NCBI GenBank assembly: GCA_009859145.1 | Contig: VRVR01000001.1 | Span: forward strand, 434,001-498,000 | Length of the DNA stretch: 64,000 nt | Direction: 5' to 3' | Source of the DNA: Andalucia godoyi | Taxonomy: Eukaryota; Discoba; Jakobea; Jakobida; Andaluciidae | Part shown: piece by piece, positions 48,901 to 59,633 of the stretch | How the letters are laid out: each line of letters begins with the position of its first letter | How positions within the stretch are numbered: position 1 is the stretch's first letter | Notes under the pieces: model-generated | Told to the model about the DNA's origin: nothing | Seen by the model: only the letters and a program-made list of their open reading frames with translations | The model's database searches: none | Made by a program: the position numbers and the translations under genes

Positions 48901-48940
48901 AATCGCACAATCGCACAATCGCACAATCGCACAATCGCAC
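48901..48940. repeat. Tandem octamer (AATCGCAC), five units
   Basis: Five exact 8-bp units, differing from the 25504-25543 array by GC for AA at positions 5-6 of each unit. It sits in the spacer between the four-TM gene and the beta-propeller gene (convergent 3' ends). Confidence 0.92.
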
Positions 48941-49070
48941 ATGGCATTCTAGAATGTAAAGCACAACTCAAGATGATAAAGGCAAGCGAAGCACGTGGCG
49001 CGGAGATCGGGAGGGATGCAGGTCTTCTGCGCAAGACTCTGTTTAATAGAGGCTGCCAGCTCACCGCTCA

Positions 49071-50098
49071 TCAGCACGATTCCAAAAGCAGAAGTTGCTC
49101 GGGGTCGTCTTGTAATTGATCTGTGAACTGCTGGAACTTCGCTGGAGTTTCGCCCCCGAGCTTCACTATCGCAACGAAGCCAGCCTTTCGGTCGGCCACA
49201 TACAGGACTTGGTTGCAATCAACGAACATTCCCGCCGGATGATCAAAGCCATTTGTCAGTACGGATGCCAGATCCGTCTTGAGGTCCACGGCAATCACAG
49301 CATTGTCTCCTTCGACAGAAACGAGGAGTGTTTGACCGTCCTGCAAGAGCAGAATACCCACAGGCTGTCCACCCGAGCCAGATGTCCACACGTCTCCAAG
49401 AAACTCCCCGGTCTGCACGCTGTACGAACGAACAACGCTTCCGCCATTGTCAGCAACATACAGAATGGACCCGTTTGCAGAGAAAACCATTCCCCGCGGC
49501 GTCACCAAGCCACCTTCTTTCTGCCCCACCGTTTGTGCCGACGGAGAAAACGTCCCCGCATCGAAGCTAAGCGTCGGAAACGTGTGTTGGAGATACGACG
49601 ACACCGGACAAAGCACTCCTTTTGCATCGAAGCACAGCACCTCGGCTGTGTCCTGGTTCGACACATACACATTGCCCGACGTTTGGTGGATCACAATCTT
49701 GTAGGGATGCACCAACCCGGGGTCAGACGCAGACAGATTCGCAAATACATCAACGAACTTGCGGATTCCAGAAGCCTGGTCGGCGGGTCCAAAGCGCAAG
49801 ACAGACGAATGCGACTTGTGTGCATTGCAGACATACAGCACATCATTCGCCCGATCCAGGTGCAGCGACCGCAGCTCATCCAGCGTGATTCCCGAGGGAG
49901 GGTCCGCCAGCACCGCGCTGTTCACAATCGCTCCAGAACTGTCAAATGCAACAACATTGTTGATCGGTGTGTCTGATTCACCTCGGAACGTCGCATAGAA
50001 CATTGCCTTGTTCGCGGCAAAAGCGTCTGTAGTCACACCCAGCACCAGCGCAAACACCACAAGCAGCCCGCGTGCAGTCATCATGCTCATCATCATCA

Positions 50099-50099
<1 letters not shown>
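49071..50099 (-). CDS. Secreted NHL/SMP-type beta-propeller protein
   Basis: 342 residues. A signal peptide is evident (ARGLLVVFALVLGVTTDAFA); the several N-terminal Met codons come from a CAT repeat, so the true start may be one of the later ATGs. The mature part is a repeated beta-propeller with NHL-like units: LRSLHLDRANDVLYVCNAHK, PYKIVIHQTSGNVYVSNQDT, PRGMVFSANGSILYVADNGG and PAGMFVDCNQVLYVADRKAG. NHL and SMP-30 propellers bind ligands or small molecules; no catalytic residues can be assigned. Likely secreted or vesicular. Confidence 0.82.
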
Positions 50100-50133
<34 letters not shown>

Positions 50134-50634
50134 TTGCTGCTGCTGCTGCTGCTGCCGCTGCTGCTACCAGTCTACCACTTTTACACCAGCATGCAACAAT
50201 TGATAATGACGAGAAGCAATATCAAAATCAATACATTTGTTGAAAACAATAAACGAAAGAAAACCAAAAATAGAAGAGTGATTCTTCCCGCTATGCTTTC
50301 ATGACTACAGTAGAAACATCGCATCCTTTTTTCCGGGTGGGTTCATTTGAGTGGCAAGCATCACATGAGTGACACACTGATCTACAGTTGGCGAAAAGAA
50401 ACCCCAAGAAAAAATCCCCTTTTCAAAGCAAAATACCAGCAAACAAAGCAAAAAACGAAGAGAAGATAAGAAAAGATAAGAGAAGATAAGAAAAGATAAG
50501 ATAAGATAAGAAAAGAAAAGAAAGCAAGCAACAAGGAATTTGACGATTCTGTGCAGTCCGCAGCCACGGAAAGTCTCCAAACAAAAGCAGCAAGAAATCA
50601 AGAAATCGGGAAGCAGAGCACCAGATTGAGAAAA
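50100..50634. other. Divergent spacer with microsatellites
   Basis: (TAC)n/(CTG)n at about 50098-50165 adjoining the propeller gene start, and (AGATAAGA)-type purine repeats at about 50458-50525 before FCP1. I see no gene. Confidence 0.7.
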
Positions 50635-52740
50635 ATGAGTGATCCTCTGAAGCTTCGATTTGGTCCAAAGGTGTCGATTTTGAATTCAGTGCTGTTTCTG
50701 CACAGCTTGCTCGTGAAACCTGGTGCGATTTCGCACGACAATTTCCCAGTCGCGCGAGTCTGCATTGCGCCTTTTTCGAGTCTTGAGCGGATGTTTTCCG
50801 CGTCGGAAATCCAGAAGCGGACACCGGACTTGCTGAATGGAAAGTGGCTGTTGAGCGTGGATGAAATGGCGGCTTGCGGACCGATTGTGGATGCGTTCTG
50901 CGAGGTCAATGGTACGATTACGAGTGTTTCCAAGGAGCCTGGTCAGTTTATTGCGGGGGATCTGGTCGTTGGAACTGTGGATCCGTGCAGACATGAGCAG
51001 CTTCGGCTTTGGAAGTGTCTTATTTGCAATGCGGAAGTTCCTGCCGGGCCCAGGCGAGAAGAGTACGTGAATTGGCATGAGCATCCCGATGTGCAGATCT
51101 TGAAGACGACTGCACAGCAGCACGCGGTCGAGCAGATGAGCGCAATGGAAAAGTCCAAAAAACTGTTCCTTGTGCTTGATATCGACCATACGTTGCTCCA
51201 CGCGTCGATGTCGACGGCTCCTCAGATGTCCAGAGCGTATAACCAGAGACTGGAGACACTCCCAGAATATCAGACGTGGGATGAAGACACAAAATGGGAG
51301 TCGCGGATCCACGACTTGTACTTTGCGCAGACGTATCATGCCGTGAAGTTCCGTCCAGGATTGCGCAGGTTTCTGCGAGAATCACATGCAATGTTTCAGC
51401 TTTTGGTCTTCACCTTCGGGTCAAGACCGTATGCAGAAGCGGTGGTCAAAGTCTTTGATCCGCAGCGCAATTTCTTCTCTTCCAGAATCGTGTCGCGCGA
51501 CGATTGTCCAGATGGGTCTTTGAAGACTCTGGAACGGCTGTTCTCTGCCAACCATCACTCCGTGCTGATTGTGGACGACTCGCCGCATGTCTGGAACTAT
51601 GTTCGCAACGTCATTACGATTCCGAAGTACGTATTCTTTCCTGAGGTGGACAACCGGCCTTTAGACCCAAGCGGCCAGCGTGGACTGGACATCGACTATA
51701 CGATCGCACATCATGCGCCGCTTCCGACGGCTATGCTGGATTCCTCTCTGGCATCTGTGTTTCAAACCCTTTCCGACGTTCACAAGTCCTTTTTTGCCGC
51801 ACCTGCAGACTCGAAAAAGGACGTAACGCAATTTCTGAAAGAGCGAGAGTTCCCGTCGGTAGGCCAGTTCCTATTCGACTGTGTGATTGTCTTTTCGGGT
51901 TTAATTCCACGCGGTGAACCGCGACCAGAGTCCTTCGATCTCTGGAAGAAGGCAGAAGCCTGCGGAGCATCGTGTTCCTTAACCATGACTTCGGAAACGA
52001 CCCATCTAGTCACTGCGTCCGTCGGCACGGAAAAAGCGCAGGAAGCTTTGCAACGTGGGGATGTGTTCGTCGTCAAGCCGGCGTGGGTCAATGCATGCTA
52101 CGAACTTCGTGAAAGGATGTTTGAGGTTCCGTTCTTGTTCATGTTCACAAAGTCCAAGCAGTTAAACACTCCCGATGTTCCAGCATCCGGAGAGGAACTT
52201 GTTGATCTGAACAAGTCGTTTGCAGAACAGGACCGCCAGACATTCTCAGAGTACCGCTTCCTCGTTCAGGAAATCAAATTTTCTCTGGAATCGCTGCGGA
52301 CTGCATCCGAACAGCTGCAAGATTTTGCGGATATGACAGCTTTTTTGGGCGCTGACTTGCAGAAGCGCCGCGAAAGGCTGGGGGTTCCACCGCAAACGCC
52401 GACTCCGAGTGCCCTCGGCTTACAGGCATCCGTGTCTTTTCCGGATGCGCAGAATGAACACAATCACACATTTTCTGCAGAATCCGAGGACGAAGAATAC
52501 GAGAGGTCCCGCAACCGTGCAGAGCGGGAAATGGAAGAAAAGGACGGAAGTGACTGGGAGGACGAAATTGGTGGACCATTTCGAAAGACGCCTCGTCGAA
52601 TGTCAGCACGCGGCGGTGGGATGCTTCATGCGTCCACCGAAGAAGCCTTGGCCAGCCTGGACTGGGACGCCGATGAACTCGAGGGCGGCGGGTATGAAAG
52701 CGAGGATCGACTGTCCAATGACGAGGAGGCCGGATACTAA
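50635..52740 (+). CDS. CTDP1: FCP1-like RNA polymerase II CTD phosphatase
   Basis: 701 residues from the ATG at 50635. The N-terminal part has a biotinyl/lipoyl-like strand pair (VNGTITSVSKEPGQFIAGDL), as in FCP1. The NLI/HAD phosphatase domain (about 175-350) has the catalytic DIDHT (Asp182, Asp184), KFRPGLRRFL, VFTFGSRPYAEAV, SRIVSRDDCPDGSLKTLERL and VIVDDS-type LIVDDSPHVW. A BRCT domain (about 410-505: FDCVIVFSGLIP, ETTHLVTASVGT, VVKPAWVNACY) follows. The tail is acidic, as in FCP1, where it contacts TFIIF/TFIIB. It dephosphorylates Ser2/Ser5 of the Pol II CTD to recycle the enzyme. Confidence 0.94.
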   Translation: MSDPLKLRFGPKVSILNSVLFLHSLLVKPGAISHDNFPVARVCIAPFSSLERMFSASEIQKRTPDLLNGKWLLSVDEMAACGPIVDAFCEVNGTITSVSKEPGQFIAGDLVVGTVDPCRHEQLRLWKCLICNAEVPAGPRREEYVNWHEHPDVQILKTTAQQHAVEQMSAMEKSKKLFLVLDIDHTLLHASMSTAPQMSRAYNQRLETLPEYQTWDEDTKWESRIHDLYFAQTYHAVKFRPGLRRFLRESHAMFQLLVFTFGSRPYAEAVVKVFDPQRNFFSSRIVSRDDCPDGSLKTLERLFSANHHSVLIVDDSPHVWNYVRNVITIPKYVFFPEVDNRPLDPSGQRGLDIDYTIAHHAPLPTAMLDSSLASVFQTLSDVHKSFFAAPADSKKDVTQFLKEREFPSVGQFLFDCVIVFSGLIPRGEPRPESFDLWKKAEACGASCSLTMTSETTHLVTASVGTEKAQEALQRGDVFVVKPAWVNACYELRERMFEVPFLFMFTKSKQLNTPDVPASGEELVDLNKSFAEQDRQTFSEYRFLVQEIKFSLESLRTASEQLQDFADMTAFLGADLQKRRERLGVPPQTPTPSALGLQASVSFPDAQNEHNHTFSAESEDEEYERSRNRAEREMEEKDGSDWEDEIGGPFRKTPRRMSARGGGMLHASTEEALASLDWDADELEGGGYESEDRLSNDEEAGY

Positions 52741-52904
52741 AATTGTAGTTTTCCATATTAATTGTACATTTCAAAGATTTCAAGAAGAAAGTTCTGTGTG
52801 ACGAACAAGCTCCGGGACATTCTTGTCCCTGGAAAGGAAGGAAGGGAGGGAGGGGGAACACGGGTGTTGAATAAAATCTGCACTCGTCTTCATGACCACA
52901 AACT

Positions 52905-54884
52905 TCAAGCATCCGACGCTTCAGGCTCCTTTTTCGGGGAAGAATCTTCTTGTTTTCGCTTCTTCTTCCTTTTCTTTTCCGAGTCTGTGGCCTGCAGCTC
53001 ACGACATATCCCTTCCGCAACGTGAAGCTCTCCCTTCATGGCTTGAATATAGGTCACGATGGAGATCATCGTCTGCGTTACGTATCCCAGTGTGTCAAAT
53101 GCCTTTCCAAAGACGTCGACTGCCGTATCTTCCGAGCCTTTGCGATCCTGCTTGCGTATTCCTTCTTTTTCACACACCTCGTCGACGATGCCGACCAATC
53201 GCTCCATGGTTTCTGACAGGTATCCCATTTGCAGATCAGTTTCTGCAATTCGCGATTCTGCCATCACAAGATCATCTTCTCTTCGGCCGAGCTGCTTTTG
53301 CAGTTCCGTCGCGAGAGCTGCCTGTGCTTTCAACGGCACAAGTTGGTCGACAATACGCCTCGTTGCACGTTCTTTTTCCTCGACCTGCTGCAGAAACTGG
53401 TGCAGCTGTCCCTGGAACTTCTCGTTCTTCTCCGTTTCCAGTCTTGCCTTTGACTGCGCATTTTCATAACGCTGTCTGAAATTGTGGGTGTTTCTTTCGG
53501 ACTCCGCGAGCTGAGCGTTTGTCGCTGCGAGTTTTGCTTGCAGCGAATCCACTGTTGTGCTGAGAGCATCCGCTCTGTCCCTTTCTTCTCGCAGCTTCGT
53601 GACTGCCAATCGGTGCTTCGTTGCAAGGCTGGCCAGTGCACTCGTTTGATTTCCTGCAGTGTCTGCGTCGTTCGGTGTGGATGACGACGGCTTGGCGACT
53701 GGATCTTGCACCGAGCTGGTCCTTGCGTCGCTGTCGATGAGTTGAGTGGCAACGGAATCGTCTTTGCAACACTGCTTGGTGTCTGAGGATGCTGTCTCCT
53801 TGTCGGATGCCGAAGGCGACGACGGAGCGTCCTTTGGAGCACCCTGAAGTTTCTTATTGAGAAAGCGGAGCCTCTGAATCTCTGTTTCCTTTTCTCCCAC
53901 AACGTGCTGCAAATGTTGCACGTGCTGCTCGAGCGAACCTTTTGGTTTCACTGCCGACATCGATGCTTGCTGCAGCAGCAGCAGCCTGTCTCTTTCCTTG
54001 ACGACCAGCTCCACCCGTTTCTCAAGTCCAGCGAACTTTTGAAGCACGTCATCCAGCATGTCGTCCTTTTCCCGGAGTGCTCTTTTCATGTCTTCCACTT
54101 GCTTGTCAGCCTCTTCCCATTTCTGCTTCATCGCTTCGCTCTCCGCTTCCACCTTTGCCCTGTTGCTCATCAACTTCTTCGCTTGTTCCGAAGCATGTAT
54201 CCACTTTTCTCTGTAAAAGTCGATCCTGTACACCGATTCTCTGTTTGTGTCGTTGATGTTCGTCTGCAGCACACTCTTTTCTTTTTCCATTGCCCTCTTC
54301 ATCTTTTGCATTTCCGTCGCATACATTTTTCGCTCCTGCACGATCAAGTCTATTTGCGTGGACGCTTCCTCACTTCGTTTTCGCGGAGTGTTCGTTCCTT
54401 CCTCCACGAGATCCCTGGACGTGGATGTAGTCATGGATACGGACGTGTTGTTGTTGTTGTTGTTGTTGTTGTTCGTTATCCACGAATCCGGTTCCTGCGC
54501 ATTCAGATCGCGTATATCCAACGACTGTTCTACGGCCTCCACTTGACCGGTGTTGTTACAATCATTGTTACCATAGCCACTACTGCTACTACTGCCACCA
54601 GTGTGGCTGCTGGTTTGATTGTGAACCGCCGGACTGCCATGCTCAAGCCTGATTCGCATTTCAGCATTTTGCTCATAAATGGTGTCGACTTGCTGGTTGA
54701 GGATGATGATCCTTGCGTCGCGTCGTGCCAGCTGCTTCTTCGCATTTTTCAACTCAGTCACCAGTTGATCTCTCGAATACCCAGAAAATTCCTCGGTTAA
54801 GTTCTTCTGAATTGCAGTAGAATCGGAAGGCGAAGAAAGCACCTTCTCACTGCTACCCAGAGAGCTGCCATTTCGCGCATCCAT
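52905..54884 (-). CDS. Long coiled-coil protein, function unknown
   Basis: 659 residues. Coiled coil is near-continuous from about 45-75 (AKKQLARRDARIIILNQQVD) and 165-335 (MQKMKRAMEKEKSVLQTNIN, AESEAMKQKWEEADKQVEDM) and again 420-560 (KLREERDRADALSTTVDSLQ, AQLAESERNTHNFRQRYENA). An Asn run (AAC codons) near residue 140 and Ser-rich linkers interrupt it. The end is Lys/Glu-rich, with a basic cluster (KKRKKKRKQE). I do not recognise a family; cytoskeletal or centriolar scaffold is a reasonable but unproven guess. FCP1 is convergent with it (stops 164 bp apart). Confidence 0.8.
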   Translation of the reverse strand: MDARNGSSLGSSEKVLSSPSDSTAIQKNLTEEFSGYSRDQLVTELKNAKKQLARRDARIIILNQQVDTIYEQNAEMRIRLEHGSPAVHNQTSSHTGGSSSSSGYGNNDCNNTGQVEAVEQSLDIRDLNAQEPDSWITNNNNNNNNNTSVSMTTSTSRDLVEEGTNTPRKRSEEASTQIDLIVQERKMYATEMQKMKRAMEKEKSVLQTNINDTNRESVYRIDFYREKWIHASEQAKKLMSNRAKVEAESEAMKQKWEEADKQVEDMKRALREKDDMLDDVLQKFAGLEKRVELVVKERDRLLLLQQASMSAVKPKGSLEQHVQHLQHVVGEKETEIQRLRFLNKKLQGAPKDAPSSPSASDKETASSDTKQCCKDDSVATQLIDSDARTSSVQDPVAKPSSSTPNDADTAGNQTSALASLATKHRLAVTKLREERDRADALSTTVDSLQAKLAATNAQLAESERNTHNFRQRYENAQSKARLETEKNEKFQGQLHQFLQQVEEKERATRRIVDQLVPLKAQAALATELQKQLGRREDDLVMAESRIAETDLQMGYLSETMERLVGIVDEVCEKEGIRKQDRKGSEDTAVDVFGKAFDTLGYVTQTMISIVTYIQAMKGELHVAEGICRELQATDSEKKRKKKRKQEDSSPKKEPEASDA

Positions 54885-55378
54885 CGTTTGCTCAGCTTCA
54901 CTATGTATGACCGTAACTCCAAAAAATAAAAATAAAAAATGGAACTCGGAAGCCGAGGTTCTCCTTTATCAAGAAGTGATCGTGAAACTCAAAAATGGAG
55001 CGAATAGTTACTGAAAGGTAAAAACGAAAAGCAAAGCAAAGCAAAGCAAAGCAAATCAAAACAAAAAAACCTTAAATCTCTTCCCGAAAATACACCCGTC
55101 GTAAATAACAAACAGTTCCCGTTTGTCATCAATTGATCCTTGACCATTTCGCGGGAAGCACATAAAGCACTGCGCCTCCTTTCTAAAGTTGAGCATTATC
55201 GGTGTTTCATGTTTTCCTCAAAAAGTGAAATGTATAAAATACATAATACATATAAATAAATAAGTAAATAAATAGAAAGAAGAAAAACTTGCATTTTAAG
55301 CAAAATCATCGGAACAAAGAAGGAACTGGCTAAGAAACGGGGCTAGGACATAAAGTTGTGAGAAAGGGGAAAGGCGGC
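54885..55378. other. Divergent spacer
   Basis: Holds (AAAGC)n at about 55028-55053 and an A/T-rich stretch at 55230-55290. Divergent promoter of the coiled-coil gene and MMS19. I see no gene. Confidence 0.7.
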
Positions 55379-58318
55379 ATGTTGGAGATTGTAGAGCGAT
55401 GTTGCAAGAGTGGACATTCAGAGTCGGAGGTTCAGGCTGCGCTGGAAGAGCTCGGAGCTTTGACTCGACAGAGAACAATGTCGATATTGCAGCTTGTGGA
55501 TCATGCGGAGCTGTTTCTTGTGAGCATGGACGACACGGAACGTTCGAGAGCAACGCAGATGCTCACGAAAGCACTGGAGCACTGCGATTCTTTTTGTACT
55601 ACGACTGCATCTGTGACGAGTGGTACTGGTCCGAGCGAAGGCGTGATGAATGCAGATGCGCTTAGTTTTCTGGTTCAGTTTTACACGTCGAGGCTGCATG
55701 ACTTTTTCTCAGTTTCGGCATTGTTGGAAGGACTTGCAGTTCTGTGCTCTAGGTTCCAGAAGCTTCGAGATCAAGATGTGCTTCCGTTGACTCAAAGTCT
55801 GTTTGCCGACATCAAGGCTCAGTCGCTCAGTCATTCACAACGCCAGCTGCTTCTGCGACTGGTGTCGTTGATTGTGGACCGGTATCCGGAATTTGTGGTT
55901 CAACAAAACGACGACTTTCTTGCGGGTTTCCTTTCTGCGGTTGAAAATGAAAGAGATCCGAGGTGCCTTGTGTTGGCGTTTGCCATTTCTGCTAAATTGG
56001 GATCTTTGCTTCTCGGCCCCGATGCGCCGTCGGTCGAATTAGCAGGTGATTTGTGGGAAATTCTCTCGTGCTACTTCCCAATCATGTTTAAGCCACCAAA
56101 GAACGACAAGATTGGAATTGCTCCAAAGGATCTAAGAGATGGGCTAAGAGTCGCAATGGCGTCCTCTCCACACTTTTTGCCATACCTTGTGCCATTCATG
56201 GTGGAGAAAATGCTGGTGTTGAACGGGGATGTCCTTTGCGATGCATACGATACGCTCAACTCCGCTCTAGGATTATATGATGCCAAGCAACTTTCTCCGT
56301 ATCTTGGAGAGTTGGTTTCGGCAACCACAACTTCCTTCCTGACGATTCCTCCAATGGACGACCATGTGGTTGCGTCGTGCTTGTCGTTTGTCCGCCATCT
56401 TGCGTCTGTGGGTGGCCGACAACTAGTCACCCTGTTTCTGAGGCCTGCGCTGGCATCTTTCAAGTCGCCACATTCTGCGCGGTCGGAGGATCCGTTGCTG
56501 GCACAGAGACATGTGCATTTGGTCTGTACCCTGTTGTCCGCCTCCGAAGACTGCGCTCGGACGGTCATCAACGTTGTGCTGACGGATCTCTGTTCAGCAT
56601 TTCCAGATCGTCCGCTGCCAGACGACCGATCATTCTTCTTGCACGTCATGGAAAGTTTAGCGCTTGCTGCAGCAGCTTCCAATTTCATGCATATTTTGGA
56701 CAATCTGCAAATGAAAACGATGCTATTGTCCACGTTTTCCATTGCAGAGGAGAATTCCGCGTCTGATGTTCGGATGCTGGTTGCGTCCACACAAACCCGG
56801 ACTGTCTTCTATGCAATTCCAGGTTTTGTGGATACTCCCGACGACGCTCGAAACTGCATCCGACGTCTTGTCTTGTGGTTGGGCCTCCCGCCAGCGGAGG
56901 TCAAAGGGGACGGACACGTTCTAGCATCGTTGCAGAAGGTTTTGAATTTTATCGCAGCATCGAAGAATTCCGCGCTGTTGAGCGACCAGTTGCCCGAATT
57001 ACTGGCCTATGCACTGGAACATTCCGAAATTGCCCCTCGCTTCATCAGTTCGCTTGTTTCGGCTGCAGTAGCTTCGTCAGTGTTTCGTGCGTCACTGGCA
57101 GAGCAACTGCTGCTTCTTCCGCAGAGTCTCCCATTTTGTTTTCTCGAAGCTCTTGCCAAACTAGCAGAGTTGCAGTTTTCTGATGCGGCGAAGCTGGCAA
57201 TGTTTTCTATGGATCATTTGCTTGCGAGCTTCCAAGTGGACACTCAGTTGGTGTTTGCTTGTGCGTTGTTTGCACGCCAGTGCTCACAGCCGGTGCTGGA
57301 ATCCATCTGGGATTGTCTTCGGTCTGTTCTAGACGATTCTGCAGCTTGGTTGATGCATGTTAGCGGAATGACGGGCCGTCCGTCTCGAGTCGCATGCGGC
57401 CCAACCCCTGCAGCATTCTTTGCAGCAATATCAGCACTGTGCGCAGCATTGCCGAATCCCGTGGCCTTGCAGATTGCAGAGGATGTTTTCGCACGCGTCA
57501 GATCAACGCAATCATTGGATTTTTGGTCCTCCCGAGCACTGTCCATCGTGATGAACAAGTCTTCTGACGCCGATTGTGAATGGCTTGTGAGCAGCCATGC
57601 TTCCGACCTCTTGTCGGCTTTTCCAAACACATTGTTCCCCTGGATTGTGAAGGCGTTTGTCACACGCAACGATTCACGTGCCTACAGTGAGTTTGTTCCG
57701 CGGCTGTTGGAGAATTTGTCGCGATCGTCGGTTGCCATTGTTCTTGACGACTCACCTCTTATGCTGTATTCTGTCGCCTTGTTTCAGTCGAATATCTCTG
57801 TCCTTTATCGGCAGCGTTTTTTCATGACTGTGCTACCTCTGCTGTTGTCGAAGATCGATGCGATGGAGCCTTCGCACGACATGTCCGTTTGCATCGCCAA
57901 CCTTGCCGATCTCTGCTCGCACGTTCCGTTTTCCGTCCTTTCCCAGCACGTCCAGCTCGTTGTGCAGAGCTTAGCGCAGATTCTGAGTTCGGAGTCCTGG
58001 AGCGGGGATGCAGCTGGGCTGGAGAACGTTTTGGCCACCTGTCGGGAGTTCGTGATCAATTCTCCTTTGATATTTTCGAAAGACATTCGAATGTGGATTG
58101 ACATTGTTTCTCGACATCTTACTCACTCTTCCATGACTGTGAGGATTGCTGCCGTCCGAGTGCTTCATCGAATGGCTCTCACGCTGGAGACCGCAATTAC
58201 CTCACCCTACAAGAAGCTCGTCTCGGATCGCTTGAGGGTGCTCCTCGACGATCGCAAGCGGCCCGTTCGCATTGAGGCCGCGAATGCGCGCAGCCATTGG
58301 GTGATGTTGGTTGACTGA
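55379..58318 (+). CDS. MMS19: MMS19 cytosolic iron-sulphur assembly adaptor
   Basis: 979 residues of HEAT-repeat helices, no intron (human 1030). The MMS19 N-terminal domain carries its hallmark LWEILSCYFPIMFKPPKND, followed by GIAPKDLRDGLRVAMASSPH and FLPYLVPFMVEKM. The C-terminal domain ends with VRIAAVRVLHRMA, SPYKKLVSDRLRVLLDDRKR and PVRIEAANARSHW, the conserved CIA-binding end. MMS19 with CIAO1 and CIAO2B delivers [4Fe-4S] clusters to DNA polymerases, helicases such as XPD, and other nuclear enzymes. The frame is open 21 bases before the chosen ATG, without another ATG. Confidence 0.95.
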   Translation: MLEIVERCCKSGHSESEVQAALEELGALTRQRTMSILQLVDHAELFLVSMDDTERSRATQMLTKALEHCDSFCTTTASVTSGTGPSEGVMNADALSFLVQFYTSRLHDFFSVSALLEGLAVLCSRFQKLRDQDVLPLTQSLFADIKAQSLSHSQRQLLLRLVSLIVDRYPEFVVQQNDDFLAGFLSAVENERDPRCLVLAFAISAKLGSLLLGPDAPSVELAGDLWEILSCYFPIMFKPPKNDKIGIAPKDLRDGLRVAMASSPHFLPYLVPFMVEKMLVLNGDVLCDAYDTLNSALGLYDAKQLSPYLGELVSATTTSFLTIPPMDDHVVASCLSFVRHLASVGGRQLVTLFLRPALASFKSPHSARSEDPLLAQRHVHLVCTLLSASEDCARTVINVVLTDLCSAFPDRPLPDDRSFFLHVMESLALAAAASNFMHILDNLQMKTMLLSTFSIAEENSASDVRMLVASTQTRTVFYAIPGFVDTPDDARNCIRRLVLWLGLPPAEVKGDGHVLASLQKVLNFIAASKNSALLSDQLPELLAYALEHSEIAPRFISSLVSAAVASSVFRASLAEQLLLLPQSLPFCFLEALAKLAELQFSDAAKLAMFSMDHLLASFQVDTQLVFACALFARQCSQPVLESIWDCLRSVLDDSAAWLMHVSGMTGRPSRVACGPTPAAFFAAISALCAALPNPVALQIAEDVFARVRSTQSLDFWSSRALSIVMNKSSDADCEWLVSSHASDLLSAFPNTLFPWIVKAFVTRNDSRAYSEFVPRLLENLSRSSVAIVLDDSPLMLYSVALFQSNISVLYRQRFFMTVLPLLLSKIDAMEPSHDMSVCIANLADLCSHVPFSVLSQHVQLVVQSLAQILSSESWSGDAAGLENVLATCREFVINSPLIFSKDIRMWIDIVSRHLTHSSMTVRIAAVRVLHRMALTLETAITSPYKKLVSDRLRVLLDDRKRPVRIEAANARSHWVMLVD

Positions 58319-58525
58319 CATGCATGTGGCGAAGTGCAGCGCAACGGAACAATGAGGTATGCATGGCACACACGCGGACACCCACACGGATGTAGTAGTT
58401 TTTTCCGCTCTTTCTCCGCACAAAAAAAATAAATAAATAATAATAATAAAAATGTCTGTACAATACAAGAAGAGCAGGAATACTGTTATCCGGCCGGTGA
58501 AGCCATTTATTTTCAATGGAGACTT

Positions 58526-59633
58526 TTAGTCGTTTTTCACCAGCCAGGGAAGGGCGTCCAAATCGACGTTACCTCCCGATATCACTACAGCGACATTCTT
58601 GAGATTGAATTCGCGTGCAACTGCTCGAAACTCTGGCGTCATGACTGCTGCCACTGTCACTGCCGACGACGGTTCAATCACCAACTTGCATCTTTCAAAC
58701 ACCATCTTCATCCAGTGCACAATCTCCTTCTCCGACACGGTAAACACGCCATCGACGAGTCTTGAAATGACATCCCAGTTGCGCAGCCCAATTGTTGTCT
58801 TCAGACCGTCTGCAATGGTGTCAGGAGTCTTGGACAACGGCGTTCGGACTCCGTTGCGAAGCGACAACCATGCGTCGTTCGCCTCTTCGGGCTCTGCTCC
58901 AAAGACCTTGATTCCTGGCTTCAAAGCCTTTGCGGCAATCGCAATACCTGACAGCAGTCCACCGCCACCACAGCACGTGATGATGGCATCCACATCGCCA
59001 CACTGTTCCAGGATTTCCAGAGCCACCGTTCCCTGTCCCGCAATGACTCGGTCATCATCATACGGAGGGATCATGGTAGCCCCAGTTTCCAGCATCACCT
59101 TTGCGGCAGTTTCCTCTCGAGACTGCTGTGTCGGTTCGCACTGAATAACCTTACCTCCATAGCTCTCCACAGCCAGCTTCTTCACTTTGAGAGCATTCCG
59201 CGGCATCACAATATATGCTGGTATTTGCAGCGTCTTCGCAGCTGCCGCCAATGCACCCGCATGATTTCCAGAGGAATGCGTAATCACTCCGTTCATCCGT
59301 TCTTCGGCACTCAGCAGCAGCGCCGCATTGAACGCCCCTCGAGCTTTGAATGCACCGCACTTTTGCAGCGCTTCATTCTTGATGACCAGATGAAGCCCAT
59401 CCGTTTGCGAATCAAGAAATTCTGTCATCCTTGCACATCCGCTTGTCAGCAACTCACAACACAGACAGGGAAAAGACAGAAAAACCAGCTGTAAAAAAAA
59501 TAAAACCAAGGGGAAAAAAAGATATCGTACCTGACGTAAACACCGGGGTCTTGTGGATAAACGGCTGGATCCGCCGATGTGCTTGTTGAATGTCCTCAAT
59601 GCAAACACCGCAGTTCACTCGATCGCTCGCCAT
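58526..59633 (-). CDS. SRR: Serine racemase / L-threonine dehydratase-type PLP enzyme, one intron
   Basis: Exon 1 (59633-59531) and exon 2 (59421-58526) join to 332 residues; the 109-bp intron has a GTACGA donor and a GACAG acceptor, with a TTGCTGAC branch-like site. The splice restores HKTPVFTSEFLDSQ. Fold-II PLP motifs: K60 in GAFKARGA (Schiff-base lysine), SSGNHAGALA (substrate loop), GGGGLLSG (phosphate-binding glycines) and the closing SGGNVD. Length and order match eukaryotic serine racemase (human 340), which interconverts L/D-serine and also dehydrates serine. Fold-II threonine dehydratases share the motifs, so substrate preference is not certain. There is no C-terminal ACT regulatory domain. 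Confidence 0.92.

Noticed and set aside
48901-48940. Possible CRISPR-like array
   Set aside because: The five 8-bp units are directly adjacent with no spacers and sit in eukaryotic DNA; it is a microsatellite.
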